Assembly: GCA_035294125.1 (NCBI GenBank)
Contig: DATGLM010000046.1
Location: forward strand, 1 to 64,000
Direction of reading: 5' to 3'
Origin: CADDYT01 sp035294125
GTDB taxonomy: Bacteria > Chloroflexota > Ktedonobacteria > Ktedonobacterales > Ktedonobacteraceae
DNA length: 64,000 nucleotides
The notes under the pieces are model-generated. The model saw nothing but the letters and a program-made list of their open reading frames with translations. It was not told the origin of the DNA and searched no databases. Of the stretch, positions 26,628-34,953 are shown one piece after another (position 1 is the first letter of the stretch; every line of letters starts with the position of its first letter). A program made the translations under genes and the position numbers.

Positions 26628-28214
26628 CTACACTTCCAGCAATTTTTTCAATTTGCGACGTGCCAGGCCACCTTCACTGCCTTGCGCCTGCTGTGTGGAT
26701 GATTGGGGTTCAACGAAGATATCCTCGATGACTTTGCCATCAAATTCGCAGGGGAAAGGCAGGCCCATGCTGCGCAGCACGGTCGGTACGAGGTCGTAGA
26801 CTTCGGCATTGGCTGCCCGGAAGCCCTGTTTGATGCCCGCGCCGTAGGCATAGAAAACGCCGTCTTTCTGATGAGAGCCGCGTCGTTTTTTCCTGTCGCG
26901 GCCCGTAAAGACATCATTCCAGAGCCATTTGTTGCCCAGAGCCATATTGAAGGTGATGCCGTCGGTGGGTAGCAGGATCAGGCGTTGCTCTCGCGGCGCG
27001 AAGGGTCCCTGACCGTAGACCTCGGTGGTGTAGATGGCATCGATGAGCGGCTTTCCGGTCGCCGGGTCCACCTGGCGCTTGAGATTTTCACAAAGTTGCT
27101 GGACGCGCTCGGCTGGCAGATTAGCATTGAGAAAGATATCCGCGTAGCCTCCGCCGTAGCCAGACATGGAAGGCACGTAGGCCAGCGTGTGCTCCCAATC
27201 GATATCGTCCATGACCGGTCGGTAGACGCCGCCGTGTTTCTTCTTTTTGATGATCCCGGCGCTCTTGAGGATGCGTTTTGCTCGCTGTGCCAGCGCGAGC
27301 AGGCCAACACGCAGCAAAGTGTGTTTCAGCGTGGCAAAACGGCTGGCCTTTTTGCGCCCCGTCGCAGATTTCAGCTTCAACAGACCCTGACTATAGAGAT
27401 ATTCATTGATATCAAAGGAGCGGCTGATCCCCTGAAAACCGTGATCGGAGACGACAAAGAGGCTGTCCTCCGGCTTCAACTGCTCCAGGACAAAGCCCAG
27501 CGCGTCATCGAGCATGCGATAGTACTCAGTTGTTTTGGGGTCCGGCGCGATGATCTCATCCCAGAGCGAATGCTGCAAGCGGTCGGGGCCGACGAAGACG
27601 ACGTAGCAGAAATCCCAGGCTTTCTCGGTCAGCAGGTATTTCAGCAGCGCAATACGCTTCTCAGTCATTTCCAGCGTGCCATCGACCAGCTTCTGAACGC
27701 GATTCTCCACCTTGCCACTGAAAATATCGCGCAGATGAATGTCGATTTCGTAATCGGGTACAACGCGGAAGAGTTCTTCCTTGAAAGAGGCGGGATAGGT
27801 GAAATCGACCGACGCGCTGGGTGTCAGGTAGCCGCTGACCATGATGCCATTGACAGGCTCAGGCGGGTAGGTGATGGGAACGTTGATGACCAGCACCTGC
27901 TTGCCATACTCGCTCAGAATGTTCCAGATCGCTTTGCCGCCGCGCCGTCGCGTCTGCACGAAGGCTTTGCGACCACCAACCTGTTCTATCCCTTCTTCAT
28001 ACGTCCAGAAATCGTAGACGCCGTGCCGCGCCGGTTTGAGGCCGGTGGAAAGGGAGGTCCACGCGGGCGGCGTCAGGGGCGGATATTTAGATTCGAGCAC
28101 GGCCTCGCAGCCCTGCTCGCGCAATTTTTTGAAGTTGGGCATATGCCCCTGCTCCATCAAGGGATGGATGACGCGAAAGGTCAGACCGTCCGCGCCAAAA
28201 ATGACTGTACGCAT
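26628..28214 (-). CDS. Alkaline phosphatase superfamily enzyme (phosphodiesterase/pyrophosphatase type), paralogue 1
   Basis: This 528-residue protein matches the type I phosphodiesterase/nucleotide pyrophosphatase branch of the AP superfamily. Metal ligand Asp lies in VIFGADGLTF, the nucleophile Thr in PPLTPPAWTSLSTGLKP, and a second metal pair in FVVSDHGFQG. Such enzymes act on phosphodiesters, phosphoglycerol or phospho-sugar groups. No signal peptide is present, so it probably acts inside the cell or at its inner face. ATG 28214 has AGAGGAAAG upstream, better than the in-frame codon at 28238. It is the last of three tandem paralogues with nearly identical ends (GLARRKLKKLLE), next to polysaccharide genes. 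Confidence 0.88.
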   Translation of the reverse strand: MRTVIFGADGLTFRVIHPLMEQGHMPNFKKLREQGCEAVLESKYPPLTPPAWTSLSTGLKPARHGVYDFWTYEEGIEQVGGRKAFVQTRRRGGKAIWNILSEYGKQVLVINVPITYPPEPVNGIMVSGYLTPSASVDFTYPASFKEELFRVVPDYEIDIHLRDIFSGKVENRVQKLVDGTLEMTEKRIALLKYLLTEKAWDFCYVVFVGPDRLQHSLWDEIIAPDPKTTEYYRMLDDALGFVLEQLKPEDSLFVVSDHGFQGISRSFDINEYLYSQGLLKLKSATGRKKASRFATLKHTLLRVGLLALAQRAKRILKSAGIIKKKKHGGVYRPVMDDIDWEHTLAYVPSMSGYGGGYADIFLNANLPAERVQQLCENLKRQVDPATGKPLIDAIYTTEVYGQGPFAPREQRLILLPTDGITFNMALGNKWLWNDVFTGRDRKKRRGSHQKDGVFYAYGAGIKQGFRAANAEVYDLVPTVLRSMGLPFPCEFDGKVIEDIFVEPQSSTQQAQGSEGGLARRKLKKLLEV

Positions 28215-28250
28215 ACTTTCGCTTTCCTCTCGTTTCACTTCCCTGCGCCA

Positions 28251-29825
28251 CTAAGCCTCAAGCAACTTCTTGAGTTTGCGCTTTGCCAGCCCACCCGCGA
28301 CAGCTTCCCCCGGCTGCGCCACATGCGAATCCTCCACGAAGAGATGCTCCAGCACGCGGCCATCGAAGCTGTAGGGGAAAGGCAGGCCCATCGCTTGCAG
28401 CAGCGTGGGTACGACATCATAGACCTCGGCGTTGGGCGCTTTGAAGCCGCGTTTGAAGGATGGCCCATAGGCATAAAGGACGCCATCCTTGTGATGGGAG
28501 CCAAAGGTCTTGCCGATATCCTCCCAGACGCGGCGATTGCCCATCTCCATACGGAACGTGATGCCCTCTCGTGCCAGCAGCAGCAGGTGCGGCTCTCGCG
28601 GAGCATAGGGGCCTTCTCCGAAAACCCCGGTGGTGTAAATTTCGTCGATCAAGGGCTGCCCATTTTTGGGGTCTTTCTGCCGACGCAGGTCGGCGCACAG
28701 TTCATCGATCTGCTCCTGCGTCATGTCAGGACTGAGGAACATATCGGCATAGCCGCCCTGATAGCCGGAGAAGGATGGCACATAGGCCAGGGTATTATCC
28801 CAGTCGATGTCTTCGAGCAAGGGGCGGTCAGCATCGACACCTTCCGGGTTCCAGACGCCCTTCGCTTTGAGAGAGCGTTTCAATTTGCGCGCCAGTGGGC
28901 GCAGGCCAAGCCAGTTGGCGACGTGTTTGAGCATGCTTGAACGACCTGCCCGTTTGCGCGCCTCCAACACCTTTGTCCCCAGGCGCAGCAGGCCTTTGCT
29001 CACCAGGTACTCATTGATATCAAAGTAGCTGCTGTGACCACGGAAACCGTGATCGGAGACGACGAAGAGCAAATCCTCCGGGCCGAGCAGGGACATGACC
29101 TGCCCCAGCGCGTCGTCCAGCATTTTGTAATAGGCGTTGGTGCGCGAGTCGAGGGCAACGGCTTCTTCCCAGAGCTGGTGCTGCAAGCGGTCGGAGCAGA
29201 CATAGGCCAGGTAGCAGAAATCCCACGGCTTCTCTGTGAGCAGATGCATAATCAGCTTTGTGCGCTGCTCGGTCATACGCATGAGCACATCCACCATCGC
29301 TCCGACCTGTAACTTCAGGCGCAGCGGCTCATATTCAGGGCCGGGCACGATCTGGTAGCGCGGGGCCACGCGGAACAACTCTTCTTTAAAAGAGGCCGGA
29401 TAGGTAAATTCCAGGTCGGTACTGGGGGTCAGATAGCCGCTGACCATGATGCCATTAACGGTTTCAGGTGGATAGGTGGCCGGAACGTTGATGACCAGCA
29501 CCTGCTTGCCATACTCGCTCAGGATGTTCCAGATCGCTTTCTCGGCCCGGCGCGTCGTCTGCACATGCACGCCGCGCGTGATGCCTTTTTTCGGCTCATC
29601 GGCATAGACCCAGTAATCATAGACGCCGTGGCGCGCCGGTTTGAGACCGGTCGAGATCGATGTCCAGGCTGGTGGCGTCAAAGGCGGATATTTCGACTCA
29701 AGGATGGCCTCACACCCCTCATCACGCAGTTTCTGAAAATTGGGCAGCTCGCCGCGCTCCATCAAGGGATGGATGATACGGAAAGTCAGGCCATCAACCC
29801 CAAAAATAACCGAACGCATCGCCAT
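28251..29825 (-). CDS. Alkaline phosphatase superfamily enzyme, paralogue 2
   Basis: A 524-residue paralogue of its two neighbours, with the same VIFGVDGLTF start, PPLTPPAWTSISTGLKPARHG nucleophile region, VVSDHGFRG metal motif and GLAKRKLKKLLEA tail. It differs in the middle (residues about 170-330), where substrate-contacting segments would lie, suggesting that the paralogues handle related but different substrates. ATG 29825 follows AAGGAGA. The gap of 36 bases to paralogue 1 and the same orientation indicate one operon. An 87-base spacer with an inverted repeat separates it from paralogue 3. Confidence 0.88.
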   Translation of the reverse strand: MAMRSVIFGVDGLTFRIIHPLMERGELPNFQKLRDEGCEAILESKYPPLTPPAWTSISTGLKPARHGVYDYWVYADEPKKGITRGVHVQTTRRAEKAIWNILSEYGKQVLVINVPATYPPETVNGIMVSGYLTPSTDLEFTYPASFKEELFRVAPRYQIVPGPEYEPLRLKLQVGAMVDVLMRMTEQRTKLIMHLLTEKPWDFCYLAYVCSDRLQHQLWEEAVALDSRTNAYYKMLDDALGQVMSLLGPEDLLFVVSDHGFRGHSSYFDINEYLVSKGLLRLGTKVLEARKRAGRSSMLKHVANWLGLRPLARKLKRSLKAKGVWNPEGVDADRPLLEDIDWDNTLAYVPSFSGYQGGYADMFLSPDMTQEQIDELCADLRRQKDPKNGQPLIDEIYTTGVFGEGPYAPREPHLLLLAREGITFRMEMGNRRVWEDIGKTFGSHHKDGVLYAYGPSFKRGFKAPNAEVYDVVPTLLQAMGLPFPYSFDGRVLEHLFVEDSHVAQPGEAVAGGLAKRKLKKLLEA

Positions 29826-29845
29826 TTTTTCTCCTTATATTATCT

Positions 29846-29911
29846 CCCCTGCTGTCATGCTGAGCGAGAGCGAAGCAGCCAGTCTCGTCATGCTCAGCAT
29901 GACAGCAGGGG
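29846..29911. repeat. REP-like element with a perfect 20-bp inverted repeat
   Basis: Bases 29846-29865 (CCCCTGCTGTCATGCTGAGC) are the exact reverse complement of 29892-29911, around a 26-base loop containing GAGAGCGAAGCAG. It lies between the stop of paralogue 3 (29913) and the start of paralogue 2 (29825). TGAGCGRGAGCGAAG is shared with 60124-60140, so this is a dispersed family. It may act as a processing or termination hairpin between the two genes. Confidence 0.75.
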
Positions 29912-29912
29912 A

Positions 29913-31502
29913 TTAAATTTCAAGTAACTTCTTGAGCTTGCGCCTCGCCAGACCGCCCTCGCCGCTCTGCTCCTGGGCGACGGTTGAGGTTGACGCCTGC
30001 TGGCCCTCTATGAAGAGTTCGTCAAGGACGCGACCATCAAACTCTACCGGGAAGGGCAGGTCCATCGCTCGCAGCAACGTGGGAACGAGGTCGTAAATTT
30101 CGGCGTTGGGAGCCTGGAAACCGCGCTTGAATTTCGGGCCGTAGGCGTACAGGACGCCGTCTTTGTGATGGGAGCCAAAGGCTTTGCCCAGATCTTCCCA
30201 GATATTCACATTGCCCAGCTCGATGCGGAACGTGATGCCATCACCGGGCAGCAGCAGCAGATGCGGTTCGCGTGGCGCGAATGGTCCTTCGCCGAAAACC
30301 CCGGTAGTGAACATCTCGTCGATCAAGGGCTGCCCATTGCTGGGATTTTTCTGCCGACGCAGGTCGGCGCACAGTTCATCGATCTGCTCCTGCGTCATGT
30401 CAGGACTCAGGAAAATGTCGGCGTAGCCGGAGGGAAAACCGGACATGGAAGGCACATAGGCCAGAGTATGCTCCCAGTCAACGTCATCGAGCGCGGGCCG
30501 GTCAAGCCCGGCCTCAAAGTTGGGCGGCGCCCACATACCCAGCGTCTTGAGCGAGCGCTTGATCTTACGGGCAATGGGACGCAAGCCCAGGCGCGAAACG
30601 AACTGGCGAAAGCGGGTGGCACGCCCGGATTTGCGGCGGCTCTCTTCAAACGATTTGCCCAGTTTTAGCAAGCCCTTGCTATAGAGATACTCATTGATAT
30701 CAAAATACGTGCTGTGACCGCCGAAGCCGTGGTCGGAGACGATGAAGAGGATATCGTCCGGGCCAAGCAGGGAGAGCACCTGTCCCAGGGCATCATCGAG
30801 CATCTTGAAATAGGCATTGGTGCCGGGATGCAAGGAGCTAACCTCTTCCCACAATGGATGCTGGAGACGATCCGCACCGATAAAGGCAATGTAGCAGAAA
30901 TCCCACGGCTTTTCTGTGAGCAGGTGCATGATGAGCTTGACGCGCTCCTCCGTCATACGCAGGATAGCGTCCGCCAGCGGCCCCACTTTGCCAATCGTCT
31001 TGAGCCGTTCATAGGCATTGACTTCCAGATCGATCTGATAGTCAGGCGCGACCTGAAAGAGTTCGTCTTTAAAGGAGGAGGGATAGGTAAACTCCACCCC
31101 GGTGCCGGGCGTCATATAGCCGCTAATCATGATGCCATTGACCGGTTCCGGAGGATAGGTAGCTGGAACATTGACGACGATGACCTGCTTGCCGTACTCG
31201 CTCAGGATATTCCAGATGGCCTTGCCGCCCCGGCGGCGTGTCAGGACACGAGCTTTGCGGGGCTGGCCGCGCTCGGACTGCTCCTCATATGTCCAGAAGT
31301 CAAAGACGCCGTGACGAGCAGGTTTGAGGCCGGTGGAAAGAGAAGTCCACGCAGGCGGCGTCAAGGGCGGATACTTCGATTCCAGGATCGCTTCGCACCC
31401 TTCCCGCGTAATTTTCTGAAAATTGGGCAGTTCGCCTCGCTGGATCAGGGGATGCAGAACGCGAAACGTCATACCATCAACACCAAAGATGACTGCACGC
31501 AT
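29913..31502 (-). CDS. Alkaline phosphatase superfamily enzyme, paralogue 3
   Basis: A 529-residue paralogue with VIFGVDGMTF, PPLTPPAWTSLSTGLKPARHG, VSDHGFGGHS and a GLARRKLKKLLEI tail. The active-site residues of the AP fold are all in place. The start ATG at 31502 has AAAGAGGTATGTT upstream. It follows the flippase gene by 12 bases on the same strand, so the phosphodiesterase-like enzymes appear to be co-expressed with polysaccharide export. The real reaction is unknown; sulfatase or phosphoglycerol transferase activity are also possible within this superfamily. Confidence 0.88.
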   Translation of the reverse strand: MRAVIFGVDGMTFRVLHPLIQRGELPNFQKITREGCEAILESKYPPLTPPAWTSLSTGLKPARHGVFDFWTYEEQSERGQPRKARVLTRRRGGKAIWNILSEYGKQVIVVNVPATYPPEPVNGIMISGYMTPGTGVEFTYPSSFKDELFQVAPDYQIDLEVNAYERLKTIGKVGPLADAILRMTEERVKLIMHLLTEKPWDFCYIAFIGADRLQHPLWEEVSSLHPGTNAYFKMLDDALGQVLSLLGPDDILFIVSDHGFGGHSTYFDINEYLYSKGLLKLGKSFEESRRKSGRATRFRQFVSRLGLRPIARKIKRSLKTLGMWAPPNFEAGLDRPALDDVDWEHTLAYVPSMSGFPSGYADIFLSPDMTQEQIDELCADLRRQKNPSNGQPLIDEMFTTGVFGEGPFAPREPHLLLLPGDGITFRIELGNVNIWEDLGKAFGSHHKDGVLYAYGPKFKRGFQAPNAEIYDLVPTLLRAMDLPFPVEFDGRVLDELFIEGQQASTSTVAQEQSGEGGLARRKLKKLLEI

Positions 31503-31514
31503 AACATACCTCTT

Positions 31515-33650
31515 TTATTTCTGTCTATTTTTCTTGCTGCCCAGAAACTTCTTGCGCAGCGATTTCATGACAATCTCATCTTCAGGGCTGCCCTTGAACA
31601 GGACGAGCAGCAGGATATAGCAGGCGAGGAAGACGGGAATCAGGGACAGTTGGAGCGAGATGATGGCATGACCCAGTGTAAAATAGGTCTTCACATGCTC
31701 ATGAGAGAGCAGCAGCAAACCAGCGCCCACGACAGCCGAACTGATGATGCCGGACCCAACGGATTTCAACATATCCCAGCGATACGGGTGCATGCGCAAC
31801 AGAATCCAGACCTGGAGCAGGCGCATGAGATTGAGCACAACAATAGCCATCCCGGTGCTGATGGCGGTCCCCATTGCTCCGTAGCGTGGGGTCAAGACAA
31901 CGCCCAGCGCCACATTGACCACCACGGAAACCATCGAGTTGAGAAACGAGAGCTTCTGATAGCCGGTCATGAGCAGCATATAGCCGACGGCGCCGGTAGC
32001 GGCATTGACCAGACCGCCCAGCGCAAAGGCGATGGCAAGCGGCCACGCCCCAACGAAAGTCGGGCCGGAGAGTCCCAGTACGTAGGGAGAGAAGAGCACA
32101 ATCACCAGAAAGATAGGCAGACTGAATGTGATGCACCATTTGGTGACGATCTTGAACATCGCCTCCAGTTCTTGCCGCTTTCCTTTACTATGCAATTCGG
32201 CAATGGTCGGGGCGAAGATGTTATTGAGCGAGACCAGCGGCAGCGAGATAAAGAGATTCAGCCTGATGGCGGCGCCATACTGGCCTATCTGCGCCTTCGG
32301 AACGCCAAAAGCCGCCAGCAAGATGGTATCAATCGAATCCAGCACAGTATCGATGATCGTCGTCAGGAAGTTAAATGAGGCGAACGTGAGCCATTCACGC
32401 ACTTCGTACTGCTCGTTTTCGGGCGGGGCGACACGGGAAACTTCGCGGAACAGGAAGTACAGGTTGAACACAACACTGGCAAGCGTACTGATAAGCAGGG
32501 CAATGGCAACCCCGGCAATATTGCGGAAAAAGAACAGAACGCCTAAAAGCAAAGCAATCTGCACTACGGGCTGAACGATATTGGCGGTAAGCACGCGCCA
32601 TTTAAAGGCCTTGAAGCCCCGTAAGCCACCTACCCAGATAACCTGCATGCAGAAGAGCGGAATCAAAGGGGCCATCATCTGTAAGAGTGGGATGACCTGC
32701 TCGAAGGAATTCTGCTGACCGGCGCCCTGGTGCTTCGCGGCGTTGAGGGCGGCAAACGCGGGAGTGAAAAAGACCAGCAGGAGCGCACCCACGATACCTG
32801 CGATCCCTGCCATAGCAGTGCAAAAAATAGTCAAGCCGACCAGAGAGGTATGACTCTTTTTGGAACGATAGATGGCGGTGTAGCGGACCATCGCGTCATC
32901 CAGGCCGAGATTGAAGACAGATGAGATAAGGTTGATGAGCGACGTACTGAGCGTATAAAGTCCGTAGAGACCGGCACCGAAACCATATTGAACAAGAAAG
33001 ACGGCGACATATTTAAAGAGCGTGCCAAGTATATTCCCCAGCCCAACCATGCCAGCGGCGCTCGCTGCCCCGGAGACTTCCGACTGCATGGAATCTCGCG
33101 CTGGCTTTTTTTGCTGCGTGCTCTCGGCAATACTGCCAAGCACCATCATAGGCAACGTAGAGCGTTTTTCAAATGCGGCCTCTTTAACATCAAAACCACC
33201 GGTCTCCTTGACATCAAAGCCAAACGTACCCGGTTCCCATTGCAGTTGCCCGTTCGTATGAAGATCACCCGACGGCTTTACAGCCGGAACGTGCATGGTG
33301 GGGATGTGCTCAATATGGGGCGCGAATTGCGCGGGTGGCGTATCCACCTCATGGTCAGACAGCCACGATGAGAAGTTTTGCTCTCCCTGCGCATTCAGGT
33401 CGAGATCAACCATGAGCATACGAGAAGTATTTCTTTGATACCCTTCTTCATCAGGTTGGGGAGAAACCTCCTGTACCCGACCTTCTTGAGGCCCTTCAGA
33501 CAGAGGCAGGGAGCGCGCTTTCAACGTGAATTCCGGCACAATCACAGTATCCCCTTCCGTATCGAAGAGTTCGGCTATACGCCGGAACTGCGTGCGACGA
33601 AGGGGGCGACGCGAAAGCGATTCTGACGATTGTGCCGGGTAATTACTCAT
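31515..33650 (-). CDS. Polysaccharide flippase (Wzx/MVF-type oligosaccharide transporter)
   Basis: A 711-residue protein: an unusual N-terminal cytoplasmic part of about 200 residues, acidic and with short repeats (GFDVKETGGFDVKEAAF), then 14 hydrophobic segments typical of the polysaccharide biosynthesis/MATE-like exporter family (AASAAGMVGLGNILGTLFKY, and YGAAIRLNLFISLPLVSLNN). It should flip lipid-linked oligosaccharide units across the cytoplasmic membrane. Ordinary Wzx proteins have 420-500 residues and no such N-terminal part; its disordered look suggests a regulatory or docking role. It lies between the AP-like enzymes and the polymerase. Confidence 0.88.
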   Translation of the reverse strand: MSNYPAQSSESLSRRPLRRTQFRRIAELFDTEGDTVIVPEFTLKARSLPLSEGPQEGRVQEVSPQPDEEGYQRNTSRMLMVDLDLNAQGEQNFSSWLSDHEVDTPPAQFAPHIEHIPTMHVPAVKPSGDLHTNGQLQWEPGTFGFDVKETGGFDVKEAAFEKRSTLPMMVLGSIAESTQQKKPARDSMQSEVSGAASAAGMVGLGNILGTLFKYVAVFLVQYGFGAGLYGLYTLSTSLINLISSVFNLGLDDAMVRYTAIYRSKKSHTSLVGLTIFCTAMAGIAGIVGALLLVFFTPAFAALNAAKHQGAGQQNSFEQVIPLLQMMAPLIPLFCMQVIWVGGLRGFKAFKWRVLTANIVQPVVQIALLLGVLFFFRNIAGVAIALLISTLASVVFNLYFLFREVSRVAPPENEQYEVREWLTFASFNFLTTIIDTVLDSIDTILLAAFGVPKAQIGQYGAAIRLNLFISLPLVSLNNIFAPTIAELHSKGKRQELEAMFKIVTKWCITFSLPIFLVIVLFSPYVLGLSGPTFVGAWPLAIAFALGGLVNAATGAVGYMLLMTGYQKLSFLNSMVSVVVNVALGVVLTPRYGAMGTAISTGMAIVVLNLMRLLQVWILLRMHPYRWDMLKSVGSGIISSAVVGAGLLLLSHEHVKTYFTLGHAIISLQLSLIPVFLACYILLLVLFKGSPEDEIVMKSLRKKFLGSKKNRQK

Positions 33651-33738
33651 AAGATATTACTGCTTTCAAAGCAAATCACAATAATTCCGTCAGCAAAGCA
33701 AGGGGTCAGAAGGTTACTTTCCTGACCCTCTTCGGATA

Positions 33739-34953
33739 TCAGACATAGCCAAGGTCGCGTAAATGACCGATAATCAACTCCTCATCTTCTTCTGAGAGTT
33801 CCTGATTATGCGCACCGGAGCGAATGGGGTGCGTCTCCAGATAAGAAGGTGAGAAGAGTTCGGCTACCGGGCTGCCATCCAGATCGACATACTCTATCCC
33901 CAGAGCGTGGAGCAGCGTCGGCGCGATAGCAGTCAGCGGCGCGTGTTCTGAGACCGCAACGCCGGAAGCAAGCGATGGAGCGGTTGCCAGCAGAAAGCCG
34001 GTCAGGAGAGAAGGATGCGCGCCTGCCTCGACAGTTGTACCGGCAGCGGGCGTCGAGAAGGTGGCCTCATCAAATTCCAGGCGCGTGCTGCGGGGTGAAG
34101 GAGCATAGCCGGGCTGGAAGACCACGACCAGGTCCGGGGCGCAGAAGAGGTAATCGCCTGTATAGAGTTCCTCCTTGCGATAGACACGCTCAATCACAGC
34201 GGCACCGTTTTCGTCGCGCAGCTTCGCGGGCAGAGCCTTCACCAGCGTCTCACGCACCTCTTCGTATTCATCCTGCGGGTGAACAGCCCCCTGTGAATCG
34301 CGCCCGAGCAAATTGACCCACAGTTGCCCATGACCGGCATAGTAGGCCAGCGAGTTTTGCCAGGCAATCTGCCCGCTCTGCTCATCACGCTCGATGATGC
34401 CCATATCGGCCAGGAAATTATTGATGTTGACAAAGCAGGTGACCGGGGCCGGTTCTGCTTCGGAGAAGAGAGCGAGTAAACCAGTCTCACCCACCGCAGC
34501 AGCGGCTGCGCGTACCGCACTGCCAATGCTGCCTGTATCACCGTCCGTCGCGGCACATTTCACGATCAGGCAGGCGGGAGAGGCAGCAGTGGCGACAGCC
34601 CACTGCTCGATGCTCCCCGGCAGCGCCGCGCCCGCGACCTCCTCGAATGTTACCGTCCAGCCAACGGTGCGCAGGAGATCGGGCAACAACCTGGGAGGAG
34701 TGCCGCGCCCGGTTGATTCCTCTATAATGTTATAATTCCGTGGAAGCAGCGTATCAAAGAAGCCAAAAGTCGCGGGCAAGCGACCGCTAAAAGCCTGGTA
34801 GTAATGCGCTTGCGAGCTGCTGATGGGAGACGGATCGAGTTCCACCAACGCACCCTTCCGCGTCAAGGCCTGCACTTCAGGCAGAGCGCGGATACTTGCC
34901 AGTGACGCTCCACTCAGCCATATTACTACCGCCCGATTTGTTGTACTGGTCAA
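33739..34953 (-). CDS. Degenerate alkaline phosphatase superfamily protein (probable pseudoenzyme)
   Basis: The 404-residue protein keeps the AP-superfamily frame, including YQAFSGRLPATFGFFDT in place of the nucleophile region, VEAGAHPSLLTGFLLATAPS, APLTAIAPTLLHALGI and a LRDLGYV tail. The first metal-binding Asp is absent (WLSGASLAS), the nucleophile Thr is not in a WTS context, and no DHG motif is seen; QPGYAP stands in its place. It is therefore probably not a hydrolase. The start is TTG at 34953, chosen because AAGGAGG precedes it; that TTG overlaps the TGA of the upstream polymerase gene, which indicates translational coupling. Confidence 0.75.
   Translation of the reverse strand: MTSTTNRAVVIWLSGASLASIRALPEVQALTRKGALVELDPSPISSSQAHYYQAFSGRLPATFGFFDTLLPRNYNIIEESTGRGTPPRLLPDLLRTVGWTVTFEEVAGAALPGSIEQWAVATAASPACLIVKCAATDGDTGSIGSAVRAAAAAVGETGLLALFSEAEPAPVTCFVNINNFLADMGIIERDEQSGQIAWQNSLAYYAGHGQLWVNLLGRDSQGAVHPQDEYEEVRETLVKALPAKLRDENGAAVIERVYRKEELYTGDYLFCAPDLVVVFQPGYAPSPRSTRLEFDEATFSTPAAGTTVEAGAHPSLLTGFLLATAPSLASGVAVSEHAPLTAIAPTLLHALGIEYVDLDGSPVAELFSPSYLETHPIRSGAHNQELSEEDEELIIGHLRDLGYV

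Noticed and set aside
26985..28940. A 651-codon open frame on the plus strand opposite the AP-superfamily genes
   Set aside because: It runs antisense over two clearly conserved enzymes and their junction, has no family motif, and its composition is that of the complement of GC-rich coding DNA.
30714..32378. A 554-codon plus-strand frame opposite AP paralogue 3 and the flippase
   Set aside because: It spans the junction of two real minus-strand genes, shows no recognisable domain, and is explained by codon-position GC bias.
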